This document shows, one piece after another, positions 1 through 6,883 of a DNA stretch of 10,114 nt. Every line of letters starts with the position of its first letter. Positions within the stretch are counted from its first letter, which is position 1. This DNA is from Acidobacteriaceae bacterium (GTDB lineage Bacteria > Acidobacteriota > Terriglobia > Terriglobales > Acidobacteriaceae). The DNA lies in the NCBI GenBank assembly GCA_031296355.1, contig JARLFX010000075.1, positions 1-10,114 on the forward strand. The letters are read 5' to 3'. Below the pieces are notes generated by a model. That model was not told the origin of the DNA and did no database searches. It saw nothing but the letters and a program-made list of their open reading frames with translations. A program made the position numbers and the translations under genes.

Positions 1-153
1 ACCGCCTAACCGCGGTATCGGTGCGCTGTGTATCTTGCGCTCCTGATCGGGCAAATCAATGAACCCATAGTGCCACGCCAGATTCCTGACCATCGGCGTC
101 AGGACCAACGATAGAACGAGAGAAACAAATCCGAGGAAAAAGAGTGAATACAT
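1..153 (-). CDS. WecA/TagO/MraY-like polyprenyl-phosphate sugar-1-phosphate transferase, N-terminal part
   Basis: Only the first 51 codons are present; the gene runs off the left edge. I found it by translating the minus strand from the ATG at 151-153; an in-frame TGA lies five codons upstream, so this ATG is the likely start. Residues about 2-22 form a hydrophobic first membrane helix ending in LTPMVRNLA. After it comes GFIDLPD (30-36), then RKIH (39-42) and PIPRLGG (45-51). The order D-x-P-D, R-K-x-H, P-x-P-R-x-G-G is the N-terminal signature of the family that moves a HexNAc-1-phosphate from UDP-sugar to undecaprenyl phosphate at the cytoplasmic membrane face, the first step of O-antigen, enterobacterial common antigen and EPS synthesis. 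The catalytic aspartates and sugar-specificity loops lie outside the window, so the donor sugar is unknown. Upstream GAGA gives a weak ribosome binding site. Family assignment is firm; a precise wecA call would be inference. Confidence 0.85.
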   Translation of the reverse strand, partial: MYSLFFLGFVSLVLSLVLTPMVRNLAWHYGFIDLPDQERKIHSAPIPRLGG

Positions 154-333
154 AGTGGTGTCTCAATGTTTATTGCTAAACGTTCATGGCAATGAATTAA
201 GGAAATGAAATCATAACTCTACAGTAATTCGAGGTACGGTTGATATAAAGAGAATGGCTGACTAAATTTGCTTCAGCGAGTGCTTACTTGTCAAAACAAC
301 CAAAAGTGAAAGTGGGGGAGGCTTAGCGGTCTA
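154..333 (-). other. Intergenic leader between methyltransferase stop and WecA-like start
   Basis: This 180-base gap is AT-richer than the flanking genes and holds no convincing ORF. It is the longest gap in the window and separates the WecA-like gene from the cluster before it. It contains candidate promoter elements (separate entry). It also has a small perfect hairpin at 168-181, where GTTTA and TAAAC flank a four-base loop that reads GCAA on the minus strand; this sits about 15 bases before the ATG. I see no strong GC stem followed by a T run, so a factor-independent terminator for the upstream operon is not evident. Confidence 0.5.
210..294 (-). promoter_or_regulatory. Candidate promoter elements for the WecA-like gene
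   Basis: Read on the minus strand, a perfect -35-like TTGACA lies at 294-289. Only poor -10 matches sit 17-18 bases downstream of it (CAAATT at 270-265). Further downstream a good -10-like TATGAT occurs at 215-210, five of six matches to TATAAT, but its -35 position is poor. The TATGAT box would give a leader of roughly 50 bases before the ATG at 153. Neither pair is a complete sigma-70 promoter. Separate transcription of the WecA-like gene is plausible but not shown. Confidence 0.28.
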
Positions 334-1071
334 CTAAGGACGGGTGCATGCAATAACCCAAAATTTCGGAATATCAGACCGCATTCCCTTTGGTACAACC
401 TTGACATTACCCCAGTTACTGTAAAGATTGTTTCTAAAGTCATGAGCCTTGGTCGTGCCTAGACAGCGACAGGCGGCCTTGATAATAAACTGAATCGGCC
501 AAAACACCAGCCAACGTGGCACGAATCCTTGTCCGTAGCAAGTCTCGATTCGAAACCGTGTGGATAATAGACTTATTAGTTCGCGTTCCGTGTATTCACA
601 GATGTGATAAGGGTTTTGGGGATGACCTAGGAAGCAATGAAGCACAGATGCTATTCGTCTATCTGGAGTCGACACCAGGAATTTACCACCTGGACGCAGA
701 ATGCGCACCATTTCGTCGAGATAGGCCTCCACGTTCGGAAGATGTTCGATCGTTTCAAATGACACAACGACGTCGAATCTATTGTCTGAAATCGCAGTAA
801 GTTTTTGTGCATTCGCAACTACGTAGCACACGTTGGGGGTATTGCAGTTTTCTTGAGAAAATACAACTGCCTCCTCTGAGATGTCCATGCCCTGGACGTC
901 TTTGGCGCCACCTTTGGCAAGCAAGATGGTTCCATAACCAGTTCCACACGCAATGTCCGCAACCTGCTTTCCTTCGACGAATTGTTCAGCAAAACGGTAA
1001 CGGGCCAGATGCTCATTTTCTGTCAATGCAGAAAACTTGCCGAGTATGAGCCGCTCGCATGTGATATCCAT
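334..1071 (-). CDS. Class I SAM-dependent methyltransferase (Methyltransf_11/25 type)
   Basis: A 245-residue soluble protein, a usual length for stand-alone small-molecule methyltransferases. The Rossmann SAM-binding core is clear: motif I DIACGTGYG at 39-47, the acidic ribose-binding residue D63 in QGMDIS, a motif II/III-like segment NRFDVVVSFETIEHL (97-111), and LRPGG at 125-129 before the next strand. These match the UbiE/Methyltransf_11 group. The C-terminal third (from about 145) is not diagnostic and may hold the acceptor site. In a polysaccharide cluster such enzymes often O-methylate a sugar or cap the non-reducing end; that is inference and the acceptor cannot be read from sequence. 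The start is supported by AGGAG about 12 bases upstream of the ATG. It lies 157 bases after the GT2 gene, a looser link than among upstream genes, so it may have its own promoter. Confidence 0.9.
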   Translation of the reverse strand: MDITCERLILGKFSALTENEHLARYRFAEQFVEGKQVADIACGTGYGTILLAKGGAKDVQGMDISEEAVVFSQENCNTPNVCYVVANAQKLTAISDNRFDVVVSFETIEHLPNVEAYLDEMVRILRPGGKFLVSTPDRRIASVLHCFLGHPQNPYHICEYTERELISLLSTRFRIETCYGQGFVPRWLVFWPIQFIIKAACRCLGTTKAHDFRNNLYSNWGNVKVVPKGMRSDIPKFWVIACTRP

Positions 1072-1228
1072 AGTAGAGAAACTCTCCTGTTCGTATTTTC
1101 AGATTGAGCGTGACAAAGCTAGTTATTGTGAATGGGCATCATCTGAATTTGCACAGACGTTTATTCTGCTTCTAGGCAGTTCCACTCAGTTGCTCGGCTG
1201 TTAATGTCGAGCATGGGGCGGAGCATCC
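1072..1228 (-). other. Intergenic region upstream of the methyltransferase gene
   Basis: This 157-base gap holds no credible ORF. An inverted repeat, TGCTCG at 1191-1196 and CGAGCA at 1208-1213 with an 11-base loop, lies just after the GT2 stop but is not followed by a T run, so it is at best a weak terminator or an mRNA 3' end structure. On the minus strand TTGTCA (1116-1111) and TACGAA (1095-1090) could be a promoter, but the 15-base spacing is short and the -10 match is poor. The proximal part carries the AGGAG ribosome binding site of the methyltransferase. Confidence 0.35.
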
Positions 1229-2179
1229 CTAGCGATGTGTGGTTGTTTGCGACGTCATTCCGTCCCCGATTCCCCTAAGTTCAGCAACAATCGATTTCCA
1301 TTGCGCGGTAGTCACCATCCGTGCGATGCGGAACAAGGATCGCAGAGGCAAGATGCAGAAGCACAAAAGTACATCGATCATTGAGCCGTTCTTTCGAACT
1401 ACCCACAGATTGTTGCGCGTAGACAAATATCTGTATGTTGCTGTACGTGTTCGGTCTGTTTGCCCGCTGCTCCCGTGCCACAGCAGCGCCGCAGGCACAT
1501 AGCGCAAACGGAAGCCTGCTTTGCGAACGCGAAGGGAAAAATCAATGTCCTCACAGTAGGCAAAGAACGTCTCGTCCAGCATTCCGACTCGCGGAAGTAT
1601 CTGCGTAGGAATCAACATGCAACAGCCCGACGCATATTCCATGTCTCGTGGCTCCGACCAAATAGGCGAGTCAATTTGATTGAATGCAGGATTCTGGAAT
1701 AAGCCCGCCCATAACTTGACGGTTCCATAAGCAAACCACAGACGTTTTGCCCCGTTTGTTGAACCATTAAGATAAATTCGCGGGCAAGCGACGACCTTAT
1801 CGTTCTCGCGAGCAACCACCGTAAGCAGCTCGTGGATCGTGTTTGCGCCCATGCGCGCATCGCCGTTCAAAAGAAGAACATACCGAATCCCACGATCTAG
1901 TGCCCACTCCATTCCCTGATTGCTTCCCTTGGCGAATCCAAGGTTCTGCGAGTTAACAATGAAATGCACATGAGGGAAGCGCGCACGAATTGCATCAGAG
2001 GAGCCGTCTATCGAGCCATTATCGACAAGGATAACTTCGATTGCCTTGTGCGTGGATGCAAATACACTCTCTAGGCAATCCAGAACATCATTGCCGCCAT
2101 TCCAATTCAGGATGACGATGGCGACAGTCTGGTCTTCGTAATCCATTGCTCGGTCAATTGATGCGGCTTTGCTCGTCAT
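1229..2179 (-). CDS. GT2 glycosyltransferase, rhamnosyltransferase-like (WbbL group)
   Basis: A 316-residue GT-A fold enzyme that would move a sugar from a nucleotide donor onto the lipid-linked oligosaccharide at the cytoplasmic membrane face. The N-terminal strand VAIVILNWNG (19-28), LVDNGSIDGS (51-60), and NSQNLGFAKGSNQG (76-89) are the standard markers of the WbbL-like bacterial subgroup. The metal-binding position reads LLLNGDA (102-108), where relatives usually have N-P-D or N-N-D. The acceptor-side motif is intact: ASGCCML (183-189), then FFAYCEDIDFSLR (205-217) with the ED pair of the catalytic base region. A hydrophobic segment near 270-290 may anchor it to the membrane. The ATG overlaps the stop of the preceding GT4 gene as ATGA, indicating translational coupling. 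M12 is a possible alternative start, since the fold begins near residue 17. Rhamnose as donor is typical of relatives but not proven here. Confidence 0.9.
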   Translation of the reverse strand: MTSKAASIDRAMDYEDQTVAIVILNWNGGNDVLDCLESVFASTHKAIEVILVDNGSIDGSSDAIRARFPHVHFIVNSQNLGFAKGSNQGMEWALDRGIRYVLLLNGDARMGANTIHELLTVVARENDKVVACPRIYLNGSTNGAKRLWFAYGTVKLWAGLFQNPAFNQIDSPIWSEPRDMEYASGCCMLIPTQILPRVGMLDETFFAYCEDIDFSLRVRKAGFRLRYVPAALLWHGSSGQTDRTRTATYRYLSTRNNLWVVRKNGSMIDVLLCFCILPLRSLFRIARMVTTAQWKSIVAELRGIGDGMTSQTTTHR

Positions 2180-3486
2180 TGTCCAGCGACTCGATAAGTG
2201 ATGTCGTTTGTGCGCGTAGCACTAGACGCAATCGTCGTACGGTAAATCTCATCCAAGGCAGCCATCTTAGTCGACCATGAATAGGCGCGACTGCGGCGGA
2301 TGGCACCTTCCGAAAGCTGCAAACGCAAAGGCTCGTTGCGGTAGAGTGTGCTTAGAGCGCCGGCAAATTCTGCGACAATTTGTTCTGCGGATCCGGGTCG
2401 TACTTTCATACCGCATTCATTGGTTACAAGGTCTGCAAAGCCGCAATGATCCAGGCTCACGACGGGTAATCCTAGAGAAATTGCCTCGACCGCGACAGTC
2501 GACGTGAGGTCCTTGAGGCTGGTGATCGCAAAAACGTGTGACTCTTTCATCACCGCCAGGGACTGGTCGCGGCGAAGCCATCCATGCCAATGGCAACGGT
2601 CGTCAATGTTGAGTTTGGAAGCCAGAGATTGCCACGACTGACGACAGGGGCCATCGCCAAGGATTTCGAGGCTGTATTTGAATTCCTGCGGCAAACTGGC
2701 CACGGCACGAAGCAGCAGAGGAAGTGCCTTTCCTGGCAAATGCTGGCCACTCCAGCAAATTCTGAAAGGTTCGTCTTTGTCCCGCAGTTCTGGATGAACG
2801 GCATCGACTTGTGGTGGGCCCACCTCGCATATCACGCTGCTCGCAGCATTGAATCGAGATCGCAGTTCCTCTCGAATCTCTGACGTCGCCGCGATGACGC
2901 CTGTGTGTGCAGTTCGCAGCGCGCGCCGAGGCCCTTGCAGAGCTATGAGCTGCAGCGAATTAACGAGATTGCGTGCTCCATAATAAACCGCACCTTTAAA
3001 TCCGAGCAGTGGAAGTAAATGCCACGGCGTGCTTTTCATTCCGCCAATCGGCCCCCATACAAACGGAATGCCGAGTTGGTAAAAACGACCGGGGAATCGC
3101 CACCCAACATATGTGATGAGGTGCACCAGGTCATAGTGGTTTATCTCCGTCTCTCGTTTAGCATCTTTGAATGCACATCGCAGCCAATCCTGATAAGCGA
3201 TGTTCATCAGTGGCTTGGCAATGGAGTCTTCAATCGCAAGCCATGCGTCAGTGGGGCGGTAATGCCATGGGCGGTTTCTTGCGTAGATGAAGCGTGGGTT
3301 GCTGCTTGATGAATCCGCGCGATCACGGAGATGCTGGCTAATATTCTCTGCGTTGTAGTCTGCCGTTAACACAGTTACATCGTGACGGTCCGCAATGGCA
3401 TTCACCCAACCCCATCCTACGCCCGATTCAGATCCTTTCGTTGGATCGCATGCATAGGCGACAGCAAGCACTTTTAAGCGGCTCAT
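2176..3486 (-). CDS. GT4-family glycosyltransferase
   Basis: A 436-residue GT-B enzyme of two Rossmann domains. The N-terminal domain opens with KVLAVAYACDP (4-14) and a glycine-rich loop KGSESGVGWGW (17-27) characteristic of one GT4 subgroup; WGPIGG at 144-149 closes a conserved N-domain loop. The C-terminal donor domain has ICWSGQHLPGKALPLLLRA (243-261) in place of the usual GRL-x-x-x-KG segment, LGDGP (276-280), and a donor-site segment from D326 to E334 followed by SLGLPVVSLD. The classic EX7E motif is therefore DX7E here. The start is only 2 bases beyond the stop of the membrane protein gene, with AGGGG about 12 bases before the ATG, and the stop overlaps the GT2 start, so the three are almost surely co-transcribed. 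The C-terminal tail after about residue 415 is low in conserved features. Sugar donor and linkage are unknown. Confidence 0.9.
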   Translation of the reverse strand: MSRLKVLAVAYACDPTKGSESGVGWGWVNAIADRHDVTVLTADYNAENISQHLRDRADSSSSNPRFIYARNRPWHYRPTDAWLAIEDSIAKPLMNIAYQDWLRCAFKDAKRETEINHYDLVHLITYVGWRFPGRFYQLGIPFVWGPIGGMKSTPWHLLPLLGFKGAVYYGARNLVNSLQLIALQGPRRALRTAHTGVIAATSEIREELRSRFNAASSVICEVGPPQVDAVHPELRDKDEPFRICWSGQHLPGKALPLLLRAVASLPQEFKYSLEILGDGPCRQSWQSLASKLNIDDRCHWHGWLRRDQSLAVMKESHVFAITSLKDLTSTVAVEAISLGLPVVSLDHCGFADLVTNECGMKVRPGSAEQIVAEFAGALSTLYRNEPLRLQLSEGAIRRSRAYSWSTKMAALDEIYRTTIASSATRTNDITYRVAGQ

Positions 3487-3488
3487 AT

Positions 3489-4835
3489 CTATTGCGTACC
3501 CCTGACTTTAGCCGGCGCACTGGACTTATTTGCCCAGGACGAAACCAAATAGTATTGCTGAAATACTTGCTGCAGCTTTTTGGGTCTAGTTTGAACAGTG
3601 AGGCACTCAAGGTAAACATAGATGGCGACCATTACCAATAGATCCACCGCAAAGCTGGCCGTGGTGGTTTCAGGTATAGCGCGCACCGTGAAAAACATCA
3701 TTACAGCGCCGCACTCCAGCATGTGGACACGATCTTCTGCTCCTAACTGGGTGTTCTTTTTCTGAAGCCTATAGAAGAGCAGCCATCCGACGACCCAAGA
3801 AGCGAGATAGGGAATACCACCGACAACTCCTCCATTGAGAAGTGCCTGGAGAAAGGAATTGTGAACGTGTTCATGGAAGACGATACGATCTGCCCATTGA
3901 CCACGGCCGAAAATTGGAGCATCTTGGAAGGCCACGATACCATGCTCATACGCGCGCGTTCGTCCAGTCATGCTGAGGAATTGCTCTTTTGTTTGCCCGC
4001 GCTTGAGATATGTTGCTACATTATTCGAAACGGTAGACGGAGAATCCAGGAGAAGGATCAAGATAAGAGCTGCGGCCGCAAATGGAAGCGCATAGCGGCG
4101 CATACGGGACGAGACAAGGAGAGAGAACAGCAGGGCTGCCACCGCGCCGAAAACGGCCCCACGCGATTGCATGCGATATACGATAAAGAACGAAAATGCT
4201 GCTGCGCCAAGGTAGAACGCAATGAGGCTCGAGCGACGGTTATGATATGCCCTGACGAGACTTACCAATCCAGGTACAGCAGCCCATCGTGCCACACCGG
4301 ATGATCTGGATAGACCGTTTAACTCGCCGATAACTCCATAGCCGGTTACAGTATCGCCGAACACAGAGTTACGGGCTTGATAACCAATGATTGCGGCAAC
4401 TATGAAGGTGGCTACCCAAGTGAACTGAAGTAACTGCCTGGAGGATTCAAGAGGATCCCTTCGGTCGATAAAAGTCCATGCTGCCAGGATCGTCGCCAGG
4501 AATGGAAGCGACCAATACAGGGACGCCATTGTGTCCGGCGAAAAAATGGAAGCAAATGTTGCGACAACGCCGTATATAAAAAGGAGGCGTGATGGGCCTG
4601 TTCTCGGTATGGGAAGCTTTCCCCGGCCGAGTAGAAGAAGAGCTGCAACAGGAATGACGATGAAGGGAAGAGCGGCACGAATTGAAAGTTGCCAGTCGTA
4701 AATGTTGTTTGCTATACCAATATTCCAGAATCCCGTGTTCAGATTGCACCAGAGGCACACCCATAGGACAAGGGCAGACGTTGGCGCATGCCACAGCCGA
4801 AGAGCCTGAAATGCATTTGAGCGATGTATGGTCAT
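3489..4835 (-). CDS. O-antigen ligase / polymerase family membrane protein (Wzy_C, PF04932 type)
   Basis: A 448-residue polytopic protein with about ten or eleven hydrophobic segments (for example 52-70, 82-98, 105-121, 138-151, 203-221, 227-242, 247-264, 336-355 and 392-410). The family signature lies between them: QSRGAVFGA (223-231); a long periplasmic loop with MTGRTRAYEHG (289-299); PIFGRGQ (307-313); HEHVHNSFLQ (321-330); and LNGG (333-336). In WaaL and Wzy the loop Arg residues and the HN motif are needed to transfer a glycan from undecaprenyl diphosphate to an acceptor. The protein either ligates the chain to lipid A core or another acceptor, or polymerises repeat units; primary sequence does not separate these roles. 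Placement among glycosyltransferases favours a cluster-specific polymerase. The GAGG next to the ATG is too close to be an ideal ribosome site; a GAGGG further up is about 15 bases away. Confidence 0.9.
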   Translation of the reverse strand: MTIHRSNAFQALRLWHAPTSALVLWVCLWCNLNTGFWNIGIANNIYDWQLSIRAALPFIVIPVAALLLLGRGKLPIPRTGPSRLLFIYGVVATFASIFSPDTMASLYWSLPFLATILAAWTFIDRRDPLESSRQLLQFTWVATFIVAAIIGYQARNSVFGDTVTGYGVIGELNGLSRSSGVARWAAVPGLVSLVRAYHNRRSSLIAFYLGAAAFSFFIVYRMQSRGAVFGAVAALLFSLLVSSRMRRYALPFAAAALILILLLDSPSTVSNNVATYLKRGQTKEQFLSMTGRTRAYEHGIVAFQDAPIFGRGQWADRIVFHEHVHNSFLQALLNGGVVGGIPYLASWVVGWLLFYRLQKKNTQLGAEDRVHMLECGAVMMFFTVRAIPETTTASFAVDLLVMVAIYVYLECLTVQTRPKKLQQVFQQYYLVSSWANKSSAPAKVRGTQ

Positions 4836-4873
4836 CCTCAGCTTAGCGAACCCTCACAATTTCGAAATGCAAC

Positions 4874-5989
4874 TTAAGAATTCTCAAGCTCATTGGCAAA
4901 CCTGCGTAGTAGCAGCGTCCAGTCAAAAGTGGATCTTACGAAGGCACCAGCCTGCAGTGAAAGGCTTTTGGAAAATGATGAATCGTAGAGAAGCTTGAGT
5001 ATTGCTTGCTGAAACTCCGCTGCTGTTTCCGCATAGAGTACATGCTTGTCGCCGTCAAGGTTCAGACCCTCTGCGCCTTTTAGCGTCGTTACAACAGGGA
5101 GACCAGCGGCGATGTACTCGAGAATCTTAAGCCTGGTGCCACTTCCCTTGAAGATCGGCGCCACCCCGATCCGACAGGCACAAATCACAGCGTTGAGATC
5201 GCGCCGGGAAACAACACCGGTGTTGATCAACCACGGAGGCGTAACTACTGGGCCACCTCCGGTTGCTACCAGTCGAAGATTTGGGCGCCGCAGGTGCAAT
5301 GCTGGCATCACTTCCTCGATAAGAAAGCGAACTGCTTCTGTGTTCGGCGGGTATCCATAAAGTCCCATGAAGAGTATCGACTCGTCGGTGATCCCGAATC
5401 TCTCTCTCACAAAGTCAATCTCGTGTTGCGGCACAAGGTACGCGCTGCAGTCAACTCCGTTCGGAAGTAATGATGGCAAGACACCATAAAGGAAAAAAAG
5501 GCGCTTACGATCGTCTTCGGATACCGCAAAATTGCGTGCGCAGGTCGTTAGAAGATACCTCTCGGCCCGTTTTGTAAGTGCTACAACAAATTTACTATTA
5601 CGTTCTTGCCGGAGAAGATACTCGACATTGTGGGCATGATAAACGAGCTTTACATTTGGTAACGTCCTTCGCAGAACCAGAGCAATGAGCGCAAGATATA
5701 CCACCCAGGAAGCCCCTTCAAGCACAATGAAGTCTGGTTTGAATCTTGCAACTTCCCTTTGAATTCTCATGATCGTCAGAGGAAACCCGATCAGTTTTGC
5801 TAGACGGGAAGGCGACCACTGTCGAAGGCTCACAACTGTCAGGTCGCCCAGAGTAGTTACGCTGGCTTGCTGGGCGAGTTGCACAAGAAGACCGGTGCCA
5901 GGCGTCAAGTGTGCACAATTGTATGTGACATAGGCTGCGCCTGAAGCTGGCGGATAGGCCTCGTATAGGCAAATAAATGCGAGTCTCAT
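4874..5989 (-). CDS. GT4-like glycosyltransferase (Glyco_trans_1_4, GSGTRLK type)
   Basis: A 371-residue GT-B protein. The N-domain starts MRLAFICLYEAYPP, a common GT4 opening, and contains VYHAHNVEY (116-124), the acceptor-side HxHN motif of this subgroup. The linker carries LLPNGVD (174-180). The donor domain has FMGLYGYPPNTEAVRF (207-222), ATGGGP (242-247), then IFKGSGTRLKILEYIAAGLPVV (279-300) with E291 as the conserved donor-site glutamate. This GxGTRLKxxEY form replaces the full EX7E motif and is normal in the family. Predicted role: addition of one sugar to the growing lipid-linked oligosaccharide in the cytoplasm. It sits 34 bases after the unassigned 6024-6764 gene and 38 bases before the membrane protein gene. 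TAGGTAA just before the ATG gives a short AGG ribosome site. Substrate is not readable from sequence. Confidence 0.88.
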   Translation of the reverse strand: MRLAFICLYEAYPPASGAAYVTYNCAHLTPGTGLLVQLAQQASVTTLGDLTVVSLRQWSPSRLAKLIGFPLTIMRIQREVARFKPDFIVLEGASWVVYLALIALVLRRTLPNVKLVYHAHNVEYLLRQERNSKFVVALTKRAERYLLTTCARNFAVSEDDRKRLFFLYGVLPSLLPNGVDCSAYLVPQHEIDFVRERFGITDESILFMGLYGYPPNTEAVRFLIEEVMPALHLRRPNLRLVATGGGPVVTPPWLINTGVVSRRDLNAVICACRIGVAPIFKGSGTRLKILEYIAAGLPVVTTLKGAEGLNLDGDKHVLYAETAAEFQQAILKLLYDSSFSKSLSLQAGAFVRSTFDWTLLLRRFANELENS

Positions 5990-6023
5990 TTACCTACACT
6001 CTCTCTGTTCATCTGGATGTGCA

Positions 6024-6764
6024 TCAATAGCGATATATCCAGCGGGCTAACTTGCGTTTAATGTTCTGCTTGACTCGATAGATGAGTGTATCGCTTTGTG
6101 GCGTATTCCAACTTCCTGATATACCGTCGCAGATTGGTGTACAGGGTAGAGGTGCCCAACTACCACCTGCCAGCAAAGTACGGTGGAGACATTTCGCCAT
6201 TAAATGCTCAATAAGTATTCCGCTCGCCTCGTCGAGTTCATCTTGATATGGAATTAGTTGCGTCAGCGCGATTTGGGGCTTGAAGGCGACAGTTCTCGTG
6301 TCGCCATATGTCAAGTTTGCATGGACGTCACAAATCAGGTCAGCGGACATCTTCCTGATTTGCTCAATGAGCTGAACACAATTGCTTACACGGTAACGTC
6401 CGGACACTTTGATGATATAACGATAATCCAGCAACTTGGGCAGGGTGTTGAAGGCGTAGCGTAACATCTCGATTTCGCCATACCCTTTTCCTTTTCGCTG
6501 AGCCCCATCATTTCCATCGAACGACAGTAGTCGGATTGTGCCATTACCTGTGTATTTATCTGCTTCGTCATGAAAGAGGGCAAGGTCTGCCTGTGAATTC
6601 TCGCAAAACAAAATATCGGCATCGCAGTTAAGTGACATCCAGGTCCGAAACGCTGTCAGGTAATCATGTTTTCGCTCTTCGGGGTCAGCCCGCTTTACTG
6701 CGGGAGTCTGACCGCAATTGATAGTTGCCGTGATGAAGACGAGTACATCAGACATACTTGACAT
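6024..6764 (-). CDS. Unassigned protein with glycosyltransferase-like motifs
   Basis: I do not recognise a named family. The 246-residue product has no signal peptide and no clear membrane helix. It opens with a hydrophobic strand (VLVFITATI, 7-15), then ILFCENSQADL (51-61), KGKGYGEIEML (91-101), YIIKVSGRYRVSN (116-128), ADLICDVHAN (141-150), DTRTVAFKP (155-163) and EHLMAK (186-191). A strand ending in E-N-S, a KGYGE loop, and K-x-S-G-R-Y look like a nucleotide-sugar binding fold and recall short uncharacterised proteins I associate with capsule and O-antigen loci. The tail (from about 228) is basic with several Arg/Lys, as in peripheral membrane glycosyltransferases. A role as a glycosyltransferase is inferred from these motifs and from lying between two GT4 genes. 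M4 is a likely alternative start, because GGACGGA lies 9 bases before it but touches the first ATG. A 119-base gap precedes it. Confidence 0.75.
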   Translation of the reverse strand: MSSMSDVLVFITATINCGQTPAVKRADPEERKHDYLTAFRTWMSLNCDADILFCENSQADLALFHDEADKYTGNGTIRLLSFDGNDGAQRKGKGYGEIEMLRYAFNTLPKLLDYRYIIKVSGRYRVSNCVQLIEQIRKMSADLICDVHANLTYGDTRTVAFKPQIALTQLIPYQDELDEASGILIEHLMAKCLHRTLLAGGSWAPLPCTPICDGISGSWNTPQSDTLIYRVKQNIKRKLARWIYRY

Positions 6765-6883
6765 TCCGTCCGCAATAGTTAAATTTCATGTGTAACCTTC
6801 CTTTAATATGTTGCAATTGCTTCTTTGGTGCTCGTTATAGTTCAGGTCTTTGGATATGGAGTTGCAAGACTGTAGACTTCTTT

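Noticed and set aside
516..1049. Plus-strand open frames opposite the methyltransferase
   Set aside because: The minus strand here encodes intact SAM-binding motifs; the plus-strand frames show no domain features.
1090..1116. TTGTCA and TACGAA as a promoter for the methyltransferase gene
   Set aside because: The spacing is 15 bases and the -10 box matches only three of six positions, so it is not supported as a feature.
1191..1213. Inverted repeat TGCTCG/CGAGCA as an intrinsic terminator after the GT2 gene
   Set aside because: The stem is only 6 pairs with an 11-base loop and no T run follows it on the transcribed strand.
3861..4304. A 147-codon open frame on the plus strand opposite the polymerase gene
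   Set aside because: It is fully antisense to a gene with clear family motifs, has a composition rich in Arg, Glu and Cys with no recognisable domain, and is explained as a reverse-strand shadow.
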